Part shown: in pieces, positions 32,396 through 44,537 of the stretch | Layout: the number at the start of each line of letters is the position of its first letter | Numbering within the stretch: the stretch's first letter is position 1 | Assembly (NCBI GenBank): GCA_019787685.1 | Contig: JAHNUO010000012.1 | Coordinates: forward strand, 1,550,001 to 1,614,000 | Origin: Chiua virens | Taxonomy: Eukaryota > Basidiomycota > Agaricomycetes > Boletales > Boletaceae | DNA length: 64,000 nt | Reading direction: 5' to 3' | Notes under the pieces: generated by a model | Databases searched by the model: none | Told to the model about the DNA's origin: nothing | Seen by the model: only the letters and a program-made list of their open reading frames with translations | Program-made: the position numbers and the translations under genes

Positions 32396-34633
32396 GTTGC
32401 AGAGTGAAAGAGTCCAGCCAGCGTTAAAGGGTGATGGAGGTGGGTGGAGGGTGAGATAGAACAGAGCCGCGCACCACAACTTGGGCTGCATGCAGAGCGC
32501 CGCAGCTATCCCATGCTTATTAATACGTGATTATATATGGTCTGCCACATCCACACCTTACACCATGACATCCCGGTAATGGCAGCATAATCTATTCCTC
32601 CAACCCGCTCACGCATGCAAATGAGCACGTTCGCATCCCCAACAGTAACCACTGCTGGGTACGCAAACGGGCTCGTTTTTTTTGCCATCATCTGAGCTCT
32701 ACCCAGGCGACCCTTTTCACAATTTCCTCGTAGCTGATACTGTCCACGCACACATTCTGCTTCAGCACGGCAAATGCTACCACCTTCAACTCACGTTTTC
32801 TGGCCATCTGACATCAATTACGGCAATGGATTAGTCTCGCCAATACAAATCAGACCAATGAAACATCGTGGAATGGTAGACGTGTCACCTTAACGTCTTA
32901 CATGATATTGATAGACAGCTACAGAATGCGCATGACAATAACCTACGTCTGGCCTGGATGGTGTGGTATGCCCCGAAGGCTCGACTGTGCGTTCTGGAGG
33001 CTTCCTTGTCTCTCATATTCTACTCCCATTCGTGGGAGCCAGCTGTGAGGTGAAAAGGACAACCAACAGATTCACAGTGAATCTCACCGTCAAGTTGACG
33101 TGAGGTCTTTTTCGCCCGAATCCACACTATATCCTGATGCTCACTCTACCGGGACCCAACTTTGGCGAACGAGGTGGCCTACCTTCAGCATCATAACAGC
33201 CCAGCAATGGCGGATGCGAGTGAACCTTCATATTCAGGCATAGCATCATTGAGATTCTTCAGCCCGTAACATTCATATGCCTGGTTCGTCACCCCCAGAA
33301 CTTTTCACGCTGAATGATCGACACACGCCTCAGTGTCGATTGGCGTCCTCCCCCATATTCAGTCGTTGATAAAATACCTGATATCGGTCAACTCAAAGTC
33401 GTTTACTATCTCAAAAATAAGATGGGTACTCTCAATTTATCCGTACAATGCGATCCTGTGATTAATCCAACATTGACCAGTCGATCATCCCTGAATCTGG
33501 ATAATCTAAATTTGATCAATGTGGAGGGTAAGATGACTTACGACTAGGATGTGACGCTTCTAGAGATTGAATCCCTTATGTAGGCTGAACTGACCGTGAA
33601 TTTGAAGAGCCTGCATGGGCTTATCTCGGACCTTATTCATCAAGCTGTCAATGGGTGACCCCATCCCGATTTCCGTCGTGAATGATATAAGTTACTGAGG
33701 AACGACGCCACATCCAGGGCTCCGGGAACGGTGTCAAGATACGTTTATGATCGGTAGTTGTAAGTATTTTGTATGGATTGCATTATTTAACGTGAAGCAA
33801 GTAACTGGTAAGTAGTAGCGAGTTTTTCTTAAGGATATATGATGTCCCTAGTTCAAATAGATCGAGGGATGAGTCTGAGCAGTGCCGGTTCACAGTTCGC
33901 AGAGTACTGCAGTATTTCACTCGATTCGTTAGTCACGCGTCACATCGACCGGGAATGACGAAATTTTTGGTTCCTGTCACGCCTAATTTCGCGTCACAAG
34001 CCCGACTGACGAAAATGTCCAGTGAATCAACTTTGTCTCAAATCTATGGTTGACGAAAAATTTCGTCTTCGTAACGTGTCACAGCCTGACGACGAATGAA
34101 AAATTTGGTCAAGGTTGTCACATGTCACACCCCCTGACGAATTGAGTGAAATACTACAGTACCACGGTAGGATCGCACCTCATCGAGTTGTGCCGGGCCA
34201 GACTGTCAGGCGGAAACAAGAACGGGTCAGGGCTAGCCTAGAGTCAAATGGCGTCAATAAAGGTGATGGATTTCGAAAGACTCGTGGTTCCACCACCTGT
34301 GAGAAATATGACACCAGCCGTCTGGATACGACGATTGGGGATCGATAAGCTCCAGAAAGAGCGAATCATAATGTTGGAGGTGATTATGGTTGATAATCGA
34401 TCAAGAACGAGTCAGTAGATCAGTTGTTCACAATCGTTCAAGCATTTTCATGTACTGAAATATCTTGTAAGTTGTAGGTGCTCTTCGGTTCAAAGATGAT
34501 TCCCAGACGAATCAGATGTGCATTCAGCAAACGACTACATCCAGAACAAACATAATAACCACGGGTAATCCAACGCTCCACGACTCTCCTTGACTAGATC
34601 TCCTTTATTAGATATAAATATTCGACGGGAAAA
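32396..34633. other. 2.2 kb without a recognised gene
   Basis: Boundary between the NLR block and the hydrophobin array. A 77-residue ORF at 33314-33547 and one at 34115-34348 show no domain and no splice-consistent neighbours. Between ~33935 and 34150 the sequence is rich in repeated TGACGAAAAT/TTTCGTC and GTCACAC words on both strands. That may be a regulatory cluster or a decayed repeat. Nothing else can be supported. Confidence 0.5.
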
Positions 34634-35103
34634 TTAGGCCTTGGTGCACCCGAACGCAGCGATGCCGCCTAGTGTGCATAGTAGGAAGGTAAGTATCGGT
34701 GTCTCAGTCAATGGAGCATCGGAGAAGATCCGTATCACTCACCGAAGGCGCTGAATTGACAGCAAACCGCCGGTGTGGCTGCGGCGCTATTAATGTGGTC
34801 AACAATGAAGCTCTTAATCATGATAATAGAAATGATAACCCACCAAGCACCGTTGGAACCAACAGAGGTACAGGCATATGCGAAAGAGCGGGCGAGGCCC
34901 TCAAGGTTGGTGCGAGACACTTCGGGGACGATAGTACCCTGCGCGACTGACGAGGCAGCATCGACGATACCAGCGACCTGGTTATCTTGTAAGATCTGAC
35001 AGCACTTGGGGGTTCCAGATGCACACTGGAGATTGGTAGGCCCTGCAAGAGTGGTGGCAGCAAATGCGAGCACGATTGCGACAATGTTTGCTTTGATAAA
35101 CAT
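34634..35103 (-). CDS. Class I hydrophobin 1
   Basis: Three exons (35103-34844, 34786-34743, 34668-34634) give 112 aa. It has a signal peptide (MFIKANIVAIVLAFAATTLA), then the eight-cysteine pattern C-x6-CC ... C ... C-x7-CC ... C. The fifth cysteine is created only by splicing (TG joined to C), which fixes the intron at GTGGGTTATC. Hydrophobins are secreted and self-assemble into amphipathic rodlet layers on hyphae, spores and fruit bodies. It differs from hydrophobin 4 at 44070 by few residues. It is the only one of the six on the minus strand, and its promoter has the shared TATA layout. Confidence 0.92.
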
Positions 35104-35186
35104 GATGGTGTATGATGATTATGAGACTGGAAGTGATAAAACTGGCTGAGGTTGTGTTGGGTCGATCATACTGCGAGGTAGGCCGT

Positions 35187-35225
35187 ATTTATACCTTGGC
35201 GGGCTACTTGAGCCTTCCTGAAAAC
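35187..35225 (-). promoter_or_regulatory. Core promoter of hydrophobin 1
   Basis: Read on the minus strand: an AAGGCTCAAG box, then about 20 bases further a CCAAGGTATAAAT TATA box (TATAAAT at 35193-35187), 84 bases before the ATG. The same arrangement is found before all six hydrophobins. Confidence 0.75.
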
Positions 35226-37900
35226 TTGAAATGGTAGGTCGTGCAGTGGGTACATGCCACTGGCAGTTAGGCTGAATCGGACTCGGTTCTTAGGTCCCCG
35301 CACCCGCCTGCGATTGATAACATTTACGGTTAGTCTCGGTGTCAGAATCTATGTGGTGTAGGGTACCTTTGATATCGCATTCGGATTTTAGGAAATATTA
35401 CGGTCCAGTGACCGTGACGGCGGTCTCCAGTCCAGTCAGAATCCATTCCTCGGTTCACCGGAATGAGCCTGTGGACAGTCCCTCCGTTGCCAGTGACAGG
35501 CAACCCTGCAACGACAAAGGCACGTTCAGTTGATCCCTAGCATCGTGAAGCTGATTTATCTGGGTTTCAGCGATGACTCGAACAGTCGTAGATGCAGCGG
35601 ACAGTTTCTGGTATGCTAATAAAACAACAGCGCCACGATCACCTACATACATCTGCGATTCAGGCCTCAGGTCTAAGGCATCGTAGAATATAACAGCAGG
35701 TCCGGATTCCGAGATTGAGTTTCACATGCGTCAATCAAAGTGGCATCAGCATTTGTTTCCGATGCCTGTCCGGCGGCCTGTGCGGAAGTTGGATTTGACA
35801 GCATGCTCAAACCTAGTAAGACGGCGAAACGGCACTTAATGCTGAGCGAATCGATCCAAAGTGGCCCTTACAATGATTCCGAACGAGGCATTCATAGGGT
35901 GGATACACTAATAAGATTTCATTATGCCAATCCTAAACTTGTTTCGCGGTCCTGGGATTTTTCAACGAATCAAGATTCGGATTAATTATGTGCTGTGAGC
36001 ATCATCAGAATGTGTCTCTTGCTCATCACATATCCAACTGTGCTCGGAGTTGGACAGCCTGACATAGGGTACGTAACTTAAAATAGATACCATCGATGAG
36101 CTTCAAACAAATAAGGCTTTATACATACATGTGATAGCCTCTGATAAGGAGCGTGGTAGAAGCCCGGAATAGAGGAAGATTTCTCGTCCCTCAGCCTTCA
36201 GGTTGCTGATGGACAGGTCAGAAACATCAAGGTCGTGGTCACCAGGCCTGCCAGTGGTGGCGTAGAAGTTGGACCAGCCGCTCTCGGAAGTATTCGAGTT
36301 ATCAATCAGGTGTGGTGTGCACGGGAAGACAAGCGAGTGTTCCCTGCTCTATCCGCGCAGCTACTAATTCACTGCGTTTGTGCCTCTGGTAGGTCATTCA
36401 ATTGCCACGGCACCGCGAGAGCCTTACATCGTAACTGTTGTGGTGTCCAATATCTTTTGTCCCCTTCATTATGCTATAGTAGTACGCAAGTTTCCGGTGG
36501 CTTCGAATTCTCTAAATGCACCTTAGATAGGGTCCGAACATCCTACCACTGCTGGCGCATTGACATAGTAGTAGACTATGTCAGAGCACATACTCGAAAA
36601 TTGAGACTTTTTTGATTTTGTGTTGATTCGATATCTTCATCTTCCCTACGTAAGGATAGAATGTTCGCACGGGTCGCACTCTTTGCAGTTCCCACATTGA
36701 GCCAGGTGAACGCAAGCGGCCGCGCGTTGACAAGACGTTGGATCTAGGCGGACGATATCTTCCTCTGTCATCATTGCGTACAAGAAACCTCTCGCTGAGC
36801 GGTTCAGCGGTGATTGAAAGGGCTCAAAGGGACTCGGACAACAGCGGCGATATTGAACACCGCACCAGCTGGGATGTACCATCGCAGTACACTGAATGTA
36901 CAACCAGAGGCACAACTGTGAGTACCTGTTCTAGAGCAGAGAGTACTCGCTTGTCTTCCGGGGCACAACAATAATAATATTTCCGAGAGCAGTTGGCCCA
37001 ACTTCTACGCCACTGGCACGACCTCGATATTCCTGACCTGTCCATCAGCAACCTGAAGCCTGAGGGACGAGGAATTCTTTCCTCTGTTCCAGCTTCCACC
37101 GCTCTTCTTCAAGATCACAAATACTATCACAGGTATGCACAAAGGCTTACTCACTTCAAGTTGGCACTCATCAATGGTGCCGGTTTAGGTTACATACCCT
37201 ATGTGATCATCACTGAGCCAGGCCGTCTAACTCCGGATATATGGTGAGCAGGAGTCACAGTGACATTGGTGATGTCGGAACACATAATGGGAATATTGGT
37301 TCATTGAAGTGCTGGCGCTCCCCGGATGAAGCTTAACGTCTCAAGGCTAATCGACTCACTGGCAATGAAACATCACCACTATATCCGCTCATAGGTATGA
37401 ATACCTTATCAGTAATTGAGGGCAGCTTGAATTCTTCTCAGCGTTTTGCTCGGCATGCTGTCGGATGTCACCCAGGCGCATGCCACTGGATGGCTATCTG
37501 AAGCACATACTGACGCCATTTTGATTGACGCCATGCAGAACTCGATGAATACAGTCCTGCTGTTATGTTCTACGATGCATGAAGTGATCGCTACTAAAGG
37601 TGATCGTGCTGCTGTTGTGTTATTAACTCACTCGAAACATGTTGTATCTACGATTGTCCGCATTGAAATTAGCGGAAATCATTTATCAGAAGCAGGAGAT
37701 CAATCAAACGTTCTTGTTGTCATTGCGAGGTGACCTGAGGGTCCGTCCAACGCTCATGTGCCTATTAGCGGAGCCGGATTGGACCCTAATGTTTCCTAAA
37801 AACCGATTCATGGAGAATCTGGTACCAAGACTAACTCTAATGTTGTTAATTGTAAGGCACTGCGGTGGAGTGAGTTGCCCCTCGTGACATGAATGAGCAG
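35226..37900. other. Intergenic region between hydrophobins 1 and 2
   Basis: Apart from the inverted repeat, no gene was found. The stretch 37100-37300 is a degenerate relative of 40250-40440 and 43010-43220. These are fragments of one tandemly repeated intergenic unit in which small ORFs are not conserved. It is the presumed centre of a head-to-head arrangement between hydrophobin 1 (minus) and hydrophobin 2 (plus). Confidence 0.55.
36165..37095. repeat. Long inverted repeat (arms about 36165-36400 and 36890-37095)
   Basis: The left arm reads GGAAGATTTCTCGTCCCTCA, then GGTTGCTGATGGACAGGTCA and on through AAGACAAGCGAGT. The right arm is the reverse complement in the same order (ACTCGCTTGTCTTCCG ... 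CTGTCCATCAGCAACCTGAAG ... GACGAGGAATTC). About 500 bases lie between the arms. Degenerate single copies recur near 40090-40230 and 42915-43020, ahead of the next hydrophobins. The unit is therefore part of the hydrophobin repeat, and here one copy was inverted, as expected where hydrophobin 1 switches strand. Confidence 0.75.
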
Positions 37901-37926
37901 ACGATCCGTTGTTTTTTTTCCGAACG

Positions 37927-37952
37927 TTCAGGCAATCCGACAAGGTATAAAT
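37927..37952 (+). promoter_or_regulatory. Core promoter of hydrophobin 2
   Basis: A GTTCAGGCAAT box (weak form of the shared AGGCTCAGG box) is followed by CAAGGTATAAAT, with the TATA box at 37946-37952, 84 bases before the ATG at 38030. A pyrimidine/A-rich leader (CACAACCTCAGTCATTTTCA) follows, as in the other copies. Confidence 0.7.
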
Positions 37953-38029
37953 ACGCCTACCCCGCAGCATTGTCGACCCAACACAACCTCAGTCATTTTC
38001 ATCCTTCACTAGAATCCTCTCACTCCATC

Positions 38030-38469
38030 ATGTTCGTCAAAGCAAACGTCGTCGCAACCGTACTGGCACTTGCTGCCACCGCTCTTGCCCAGTGCACAAC
38101 TGGAACCCCCCAGTGCTGTCAGACCTTGCAGGACAGCCAGGTCGCTGGTCTCGTCGATGCCGTCTCGTCCGCCACGCAGGGTACTATCGTCCCCGATGCG
38201 TCCCGCACTGACCTTGAGAGCCTCGCCCGCTCTTTCGCTTATGCGTGCACCTCTGTTGGTTCCAATGGTGCTTGGTGGGTCACCTTTTCCATCATCATGG
38301 AGATCTTCATTGTTCATCATACCAATAGCGCCGCATCCTCGGTCTGCTGTCAATTCAGCGCCTTCGGTAAGTGATTCAAAGAGCTCTTCTCCGCTGCTCC
38401 ATTGATACCGATACTTATCATCTCATGATACTAGGTGGTATGGCTGCGTTCGGGTGCACCAAAACCTAA
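38030..38469 (+). CDS. Class I hydrophobin 2
   Basis: Exons 38030-38274, 38329-38366 and 38435-38469 give 105 aa. Signal peptide MFVKANVVATVLALAATALA; cysteines in C-x6-CC ... C ... C-x5-CC ... C order, the fifth again formed across the first splice. The mature part is one residue pattern shorter than hydrophobins 1 and 4: it lacks the GPTNL stretch after the signal peptide and two residues before the second CC pair. It ends FGCTKT-TAA. Secreted surface-active protein; a close paralogue of 1 and 4. Confidence 0.92.
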
Positions 38470-41189
38470 TTTTCTCCCGTCGAATATTTATATGTAATAA
38501 AGGGGGGTCGTGGAAAGTTGGATTACCCGCGGTCACTATTATGTTGGTTCTGGATGTAGTGCTATTGAATACACATCACATCTCGGAAGCCCTTGTGAAC
38601 CGCTGAAAATCTAGAAAACATTTGAGCACTCGCAAAGCTCTGAATCTATGGCGAACAACTCAACCGCTTACTACTTAAGTATGATCATCAGGGGAACCTG
38701 TGAGGTAGATCATTCTGTAGGCACGCTGGAAGATCAAGTTGGTGATGCACTTGCACCTCGGATGAACGCGCACGGGCAACACCAGCGTGACAAAGGTAAG
38801 AAACTTCATGTTCAAGTTAGCATATCATGATACAGTCGGTCAAAAGTAAAAGAGCCACCCTTGTCCTCCGTAGCTCACATCGCATCCTCGCGGACATATT
38901 CACGGGCTGACATGAGTGAGCGGTGTATGGTCGGCTTGATACGACTGAAAAAGTGTTGGCATTGGGACGGTCATGACTCATGATTTGTAGGTCAGAGGGT
39001 TGAGAGGGCTGGTGACCGCTGAGATCGAGAGATGATCACAATAGTGAGCCTCGAATCTTGTGTGCTTGGATGTTTGGATGGTGTATTGCTCCGAAGCATG
39101 TCATGGTCGCGCAATTCTGTATGGTTTCAAGTTTGTAGTAGAGATGGCTGTGATGTGGCTGTGCCTTCTAAACCCACGTGGCGGTGGTTTCTTTCGACTC
39201 CAATTCATCATCGATTCATCCTTCTTCCGAGTCTCCTACTTACCGACGAGTCGTGCTCTGCCCCCAATATTAATACCCATCTGTGAGATGTGAAGCTGCT
39301 GCTACACCACTGAAGCTTGAAGCTTGAAGTCTTAACCTAAGTGACTTTGCCTGTGCCTGACTCGAGTACCCTCCAGCTGATGTTGATATTATGCACATTA
39401 GCAACCAGGCCAGCACGAACCTACTGTCGCCTATCAAACTCCCTGAATCATTCTCCTCCTAATGTAGGGGTTTTCTCGCTCGCTTCCTGCATCGTTGTTG
39501 TCATCCTAATGTCGAGGTTCACCGCCCTGGTGCCGTTCGTGGCCAGAAAGCGCTACGTGCTTTCACCCACACCACTCCCGCACTTTGCCAGTACTCACGG
39601 CTCCCCTGTTCGTCTCGGATCTCTACCAATAATCATGCATTGTCCGAGCCGAACAAGGGTCCCAGACAGCCTGTACGGACGCTCAATGTGCCGGGTATTC
39701 ACATCATTGGCCGCATCCATCGGCAAATTTGCTGATAGTACCTTACAATGAACAACATGACGAAGAGAGACGTGTTTATTGGAGAAAGGGGCGGAATGAG
39801 TAGGCGGTCGCACACAGTAAGACAATTTCCTGGAATGGTCAATCCGACTTTGAGTTCTTCTCCTTAATATCATCCTGATTCCTGACCACCGGACCTGGAA
39901 CTCATCGGGGATATCGCTTTCGCCATCGACACTGAATGTTCATATATACAAATATAACATTCCATCACTTGCAAGGTCGCACAAGGTATAGTGCAGTATT
40001 GCAGTGCATTGAATGAACGTTTGAACCGCCGGTTGAGCGCTCCGGCCTGCTGAGGGACAGGCTCAGTTCCAGTAGCCGAGCTGGTATCGGAAGCATCGGC
40101 TCAGCTGTCGTCTGGTCTACAGCAAGTTAATGTTTCCTGGAGCAGTTAGCCTACTTCTGCTCCTCGAAGCGTCCCTGGCCTATCCATCAACACTGGCAAT
40201 CTGAGAGAGGAGAAATCTTATTATCTTTTCGAGTTTCCCCTGCTCCTTTCACCAGAGACCTTCACGCATATGTATATGAAGCCTCGTCCACCTGGTATTC
40301 ACCAGTGGTACCTATCAAGTTTACCCACTCTCCCAGGCCGCTCGTCCAAGTCCGAGCACAACATTACAATTGGTGAGTCTTACTCCAATACGGTGAGCAA
40401 GAAACACCAACATTGATGATGTCACAGCGGATACTCGGAATTCTGATCCGTTGAGATTGTGGCGCTCTCAGACACCGCATCAAGCTTCACGGAGCACTAC
40501 GATGAACTTTATTGATGTCGACATATCCACTTATCAATGCCTGATTTGGCATAGCGGTGTGACGGCGACATTCTTCGCTAGTTTCTGCTCATCGTTGCAT
40601 TGCTCCACGATGAGAAGTTTAACTTTGAACCTTGAGCTTGAATACCATGTCAATTCCCCTCTGACTATTCTAGGTGTTCGCCGCAAATGCAGGTTGCCGG
40701 ACAATCAAAACCGTAATTTACAAATGTGTCGCCTCGATTGACGCTATTTGAGGTTGGCCCTGACCCACCCTTGTTTCGGCTAGTCTGGTTTGGGTTGGTT
40801 ACGCAAAATTCGGTTGAATTCTGCTATGGTGATAACTGACAATGAGTAATATGTATTACGCGTATCGCTGTTGTGTTATAAAAACCTTGGTAGCGTCTAT
40901 AATTGTCCTCGTCGGAATTCGTGAAATCTCTATGATGCAGGAGATTAATTGAACCTCCTTGTTGTCATCGCAATGTGACCTGGAGGGACCATCCATTTAA
41001 GCGCTAATGTAGACTGGCTATTTTAGAGGCACGTCTGAGACGAACAGCTAGACGTACCCTGGACCGTGATGCTGTTCTATTGCTCAATGACAAGACCGTG
41101 GGGAGACCTGAGTCGCTTGAATCTGAGTCGCCTGAATGACACCTACCATGGTTGTATGATCCTTCACTTATGACCTATTTTTCGGCAAG
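38470..41189. other. Intergenic region between hydrophobins 2 and 3
   Basis: Holds the 3' flank of hydrophobin 2, an unremarkable stretch to about 39900, and then degenerate copies of the intergenic unit (40020-40440). A 136-residue ORF at 39341 has one hydrophobic run but no domain and no support from splicing. I see no gene I can defend here. Confidence 0.5.
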
Positions 41190-41220
41190 GCTCAGGGGAT
41201 GCATCGATCAAGGTATAAAT
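41190..41220 (+). promoter_or_regulatory. Core promoter of hydrophobin 3
   Basis: CAAGGCTCAGGGGATG, then CGATCAAGGTATAAAT, with TATAAAT at 41214-41220, 91 bases before the ATG. Among the six promoters it is closest to that of hydrophobin 6. Confidence 0.75.
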
Positions 41221-41304
41221 GCAGCCCACCTTCGCGGCATTGTCTACCCAACACAATCCTAGCCAGTTTAATCAGCTTTCGCATCTTAATCATCCTTCGC
41301 TGTC

Positions 41305-41788
41305 ATGTTTGGCAAATCAACCATTTTCGTCACCGCGCTCGCTCTTGCTGCCGCCGCTCTTGCTTACCCCGGGCCTGGGTTTAAGTGCCCCGTTGGATCC
41401 CCCCAGTGCTGCCACAGCTGGCGGGACGTCGGTACCTTTGAACCCGGCATGATGCCCCCGCCTGGCCTGCCGGGTTTTGACCACGGGATGCCGGACGGCC
41501 TTGTCGGGTTTGCTTGCAAGACTGTCGATGATGGCATGACTTGGTGAGTCACGTTTTCGCCATGAAGACCTTCGCTTCTGATCAATTTCATAGCAGCGGG
41601 AACGCATCACCACTCTGCTGTAAGCTGAATGACTACGGTAAGTGATACGAAGGCCTCTTCTTCGCTGAGCTATTGAAACCGATACTTACCATTTTATAAC
41701 AGGAGGCATCCTTACATTTGGGTGCACCGAAGTCAAACCCGCGTATTACCCACCCAAGCCTTATTACCCACCCCAACCCACATATTAG
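41305..41788 (+). CDS. Class I hydrophobin 3, divergent with Pro/Tyr tail
   Basis: Exons 41305-41543, 41594-41637 and 41703-41788 give 122 aa. Signal peptide MFGKSTIFVTALALAAAALA, then C-x6-CC ... C ... C-x7-CC ... C, eight cysteines in all. Two oddities: the loop between the CC pair and the fourth cysteine is proline/methionine/glycine-rich (FEPGMMPPPGLPGFDHGMPD) and lacks the usual hydrophobic helix. The protein also extends 15 residues past the last cysteine block into a repeated YYPPKP/YYPPQP tail. The intron positions prove common descent. The changes may alter rodlet formation or surface binding, which is inference. Confidence 0.88.
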
Positions 41789-43950
41789 TTTATTTCTGCT
41801 TGATATTGTTGGTGAAGAGTCGAATTTGGTAGAGAGTCGGATCACCCGTGATTATAGCACTCGTACGTGGTGGACGTGATGGTTTGCGTGAATTACTTAT
41901 GTAATTGACACGTCTTGAATCTTTGAACTGCTGAGTGTCTGAATGACGACGGGGTACTTGTGAAGGCCGTAATCCATGACGAACAAGTGATCTGGGATCC
42001 TCGTGTCTGGAATAGACCGAACTGAGACCAGCAACACATACATCAGTGTAAAAAACACACCTCAGTCGCCGCATGGTCTGTATATATTATGAGTGGCTTG
42101 AAACCTCAAGTCTGTCTTCGCCGACAGCTTCAATGACACTGTCAGCCATTTCGTCGCCACCCCATCCATGCATGTGTGGCCTACAAGGTAACCATTCTAC
42201 GCTGCGTATCGCACTTTAACAAGTCGCCATTTCTTACGCGGGAATCTCGTCCTCGGTCAGCATGATGGACGATACTGAAACGTATGGTGAAGGCGAATCC
42301 TGAGGGCTTGAATTGCGAGGGCATCCGTATCGGCAGTGCGACGAAAGCGAAGGAAGATGTACGATTTGTTGGCACGCACGGCGTCCACGACCTAATAACA
42401 AGAGTATATGTTAACCAACAGCAATACGAGGATTTAAGTGATGCATACCTCATAAGACTCGATACATCCGTGTAGATGGTCTGGACGTGCCAGTGTGCGA
42501 TGAACTCTGAGATCTGGTGTCCGAGTCGAGCCCCTGCCGAAGCCGTGCCAAGGAGCGTGAGAAGTATACGATCAAAATTGAACCAATTTGGGTGCAATTG
42601 AATCACTTGCAACCATAGACATTTTTTGAACAACAAGATTTTTATCCTGACATGCGCGTCTATTGATGCTAATCTGTTTATATGTAGATGCAGTGCTCGC
42701 AACCTCGTTCGCACCACGATAGGTTCGAACCTGAATGACATGAATGGAAGGCGGGTGTTTCAGATTCTTCCGGTACTAGAATCCCTGTTTGAACGGCTCA
42801 GCCATGATTGGGAGGGGAAACAGACACAGCACCAGTTATGTCGCAGCACCCGAGTGCATTCAATCAGCCGCACAGGAACAGAAGCAGTGCTGGAACGGCT
42901 TCATCGTCTTTGAAACGGTTTGTCCAGAATAGTTGGCCCAATATCTGCTCCTCAATAAGTTCCTGACCCATCCATTAGTTGCCTAGTAAAGGATGTGGAA
43001 TCCCACTCCTTTTCTACATTTGCCGCTGTTCAGGGACTATCGCATATGCACAAGGCCGCCTTGCTCACCTTACAATCATCAATGACACCTGGTCAAGTCT
43101 ACCGTATGTGGTTACGACTCTGCCGAGTCTCTTGTCCACCCAGAACAACCTTGCAATCGGTGTCCTGAGACAATATGGTGAGCGAGAGACACACGTCTTC
43201 AGGATCCTGGCCCGCTGAGATCGCGACGTTCTCAGAATCCACAGTAGGCCCCAGGCCTCAGGGATCGGCACTATCAAATCTTATCGAGTGTCAATATACC
43301 CTATCGATGGCTTATTTGGATTGATTGTGTGAGCTAGGGGGGATCTCACTTGAATCTTCGCAAGATTTGGCTTAACACTGCCCCGGTCACCTTAGCATCG
43401 ACCATTGTAGGGATCTACCGCTGGTCCAGGCCGTGGAACGGTGACCAGAAACCATAAGTTGCAGATTTGCCACCTTGATTGACGCCGTTTGAAATCACTC
43501 CTGACGTCTGTTGTACCTTTCCGATCGGGGCTGGTCATGGGAACTCGATGGGTGTGTCCTACTGTTGTGCTCTGAGATGCCTGAACCACAACTAAAAACG
43601 AGTACTGCTGAGCGTCTCGACGTGTTCTGAACACACCTAAAACTCTTCATGCGTCAATTCAAAATATTATAATTTTCATTGAAACTCGTATGAATCTCCC
43701 GCATGATGCGGAAGAACCTGGTTGTTGCGAAAAGTCTGGACTCCGGAACTGTTCGTTCACAACCACCCATATGCAGAACTAATATTTCCCAAAAGTAGAT
43801 TGCGATATCAACCCCTGCTAGTTTGTAAGTAATCCACATACAGAATCTGTACCGAGACTAACCACATAATGCATTGTTCAACGGTAGGTATTCGGGTATC
43901 AGAATGTCCCTAAATGCTGCCTATTACTACGCGAGCGCTCAAAATTATTG
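41789..43950. other. Intergenic region between hydrophobins 3 and 4, with a possible gene remnant
   Basis: A 186-residue minus-strand ORF (42741-42181) contains hydrophobic stretches (ILLTLLGTASAGARLGHQIS) with GT..AG candidates inside. It may be a remnant of a fungal multi-spanning membrane protein, but no complete model could be made. From about 42840 to 43260 runs another degenerate copy of the hydrophobin intergenic unit. Nothing else is supported. Confidence 0.4.
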
Positions 43951-43956
43951 TTTTTC

Positions 43957-43990
43957 TGAGAGGCTCGGGCAGACCGTCGAGGTATAAATA
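43957..43990 (+). promoter_or_regulatory. Core promoter of hydrophobin 4
   Basis: GAGAGGCTCGGGCAG followed by CGTCGAGGTATAAAT; TATAAAT at 43984-43990, 86 bases before the ATG at 44070. Confidence 0.75.
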
Positions 43991-44069
43991 TGGCCTACCG
44001 TGCAGATCGTCAACCCAACACAACCTCAGCCAGTTTCATCACTTCCTATTCTACTCATCCCACACCATC

Positions 44070-44537
44070 ATGTTTATCAAAGTAAACATTGTCGCAACCG
44101 TGCTCGCATTTGCTGCCGTCACTCTTGCCGGGCCTACCAACCTCCAGTGTGCAACTGGAGCCCCCCTGTGCTGTCAGACCTTGCAGGACAACCAGGTCGC
44201 TGGTCTTGTCGATACCGTCTCGTCCGCCACGCAGGGTACTATCGTCCCCGAAGTGTCCCGCACCAACCTTGAGGGCCTCGCCCGCTCTTTCGGATATGCG
44301 TGCACCTCTGTTGGTTCCAACGGTGCTTGGTGGGTTACAGTTTTTATCATCGTGATGGAGAGCTTCATTGTTGACCATATCGATAGTGCCGCTGCCACAC
44401 CGGCGGTCTGCTGTCAATTCAGCGCCTTCGGTAAGTAATGCAAAGAGCTTTCTCCGATGCCCCGTTGACTCAGACATCGATACTTACCATCTGTGATACT
44501 AGGCGGCATCGCTGCGTTTGGATGCGCCAAAGCCTAA
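44070..44537 (+). CDS. Class I hydrophobin 4
   Basis: Exons 44070-44329, 44387-44430 and 44503-44537 give 112 aa. Signal peptide MFIKVNIVATVLAFAAVTLA; C-x6-CC ... C ... C-x7-CC ... C, ending FGCAKA-TAA. Nearly the same protein as hydrophobin 1 on the other strand, so one probably arose from the other by an inverted duplication. Its 3' flank (TTTATATGTAATAATGGAGG) is also shared with hydrophobin 2. The KDZ insertion begins about 520 bases downstream. Confidence 0.92.

Noticed and set aside
34695..34999. Plus-strand ORFs over hydrophobin 1 (and the minus-strand ones over hydrophobins 2 and 4)
   Set aside because: Perfect shadows of the hydrophobin exons; they recur at each copy for that reason only.
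38275..38328. Hydrophobin read-through form without the first splice
   Set aside because: The intron keeps the frame open in three copies, but the unspliced product lacks the fifth cysteine, and the intron has in-frame stops in copies 3, 5 and 6.
39341..39751. 136-residue plus ORF between hydrophobins 2 and 3
   Set aside because: One hydrophobic stretch only; no homologous ORF in the sister intergenic units and no introns that extend it.
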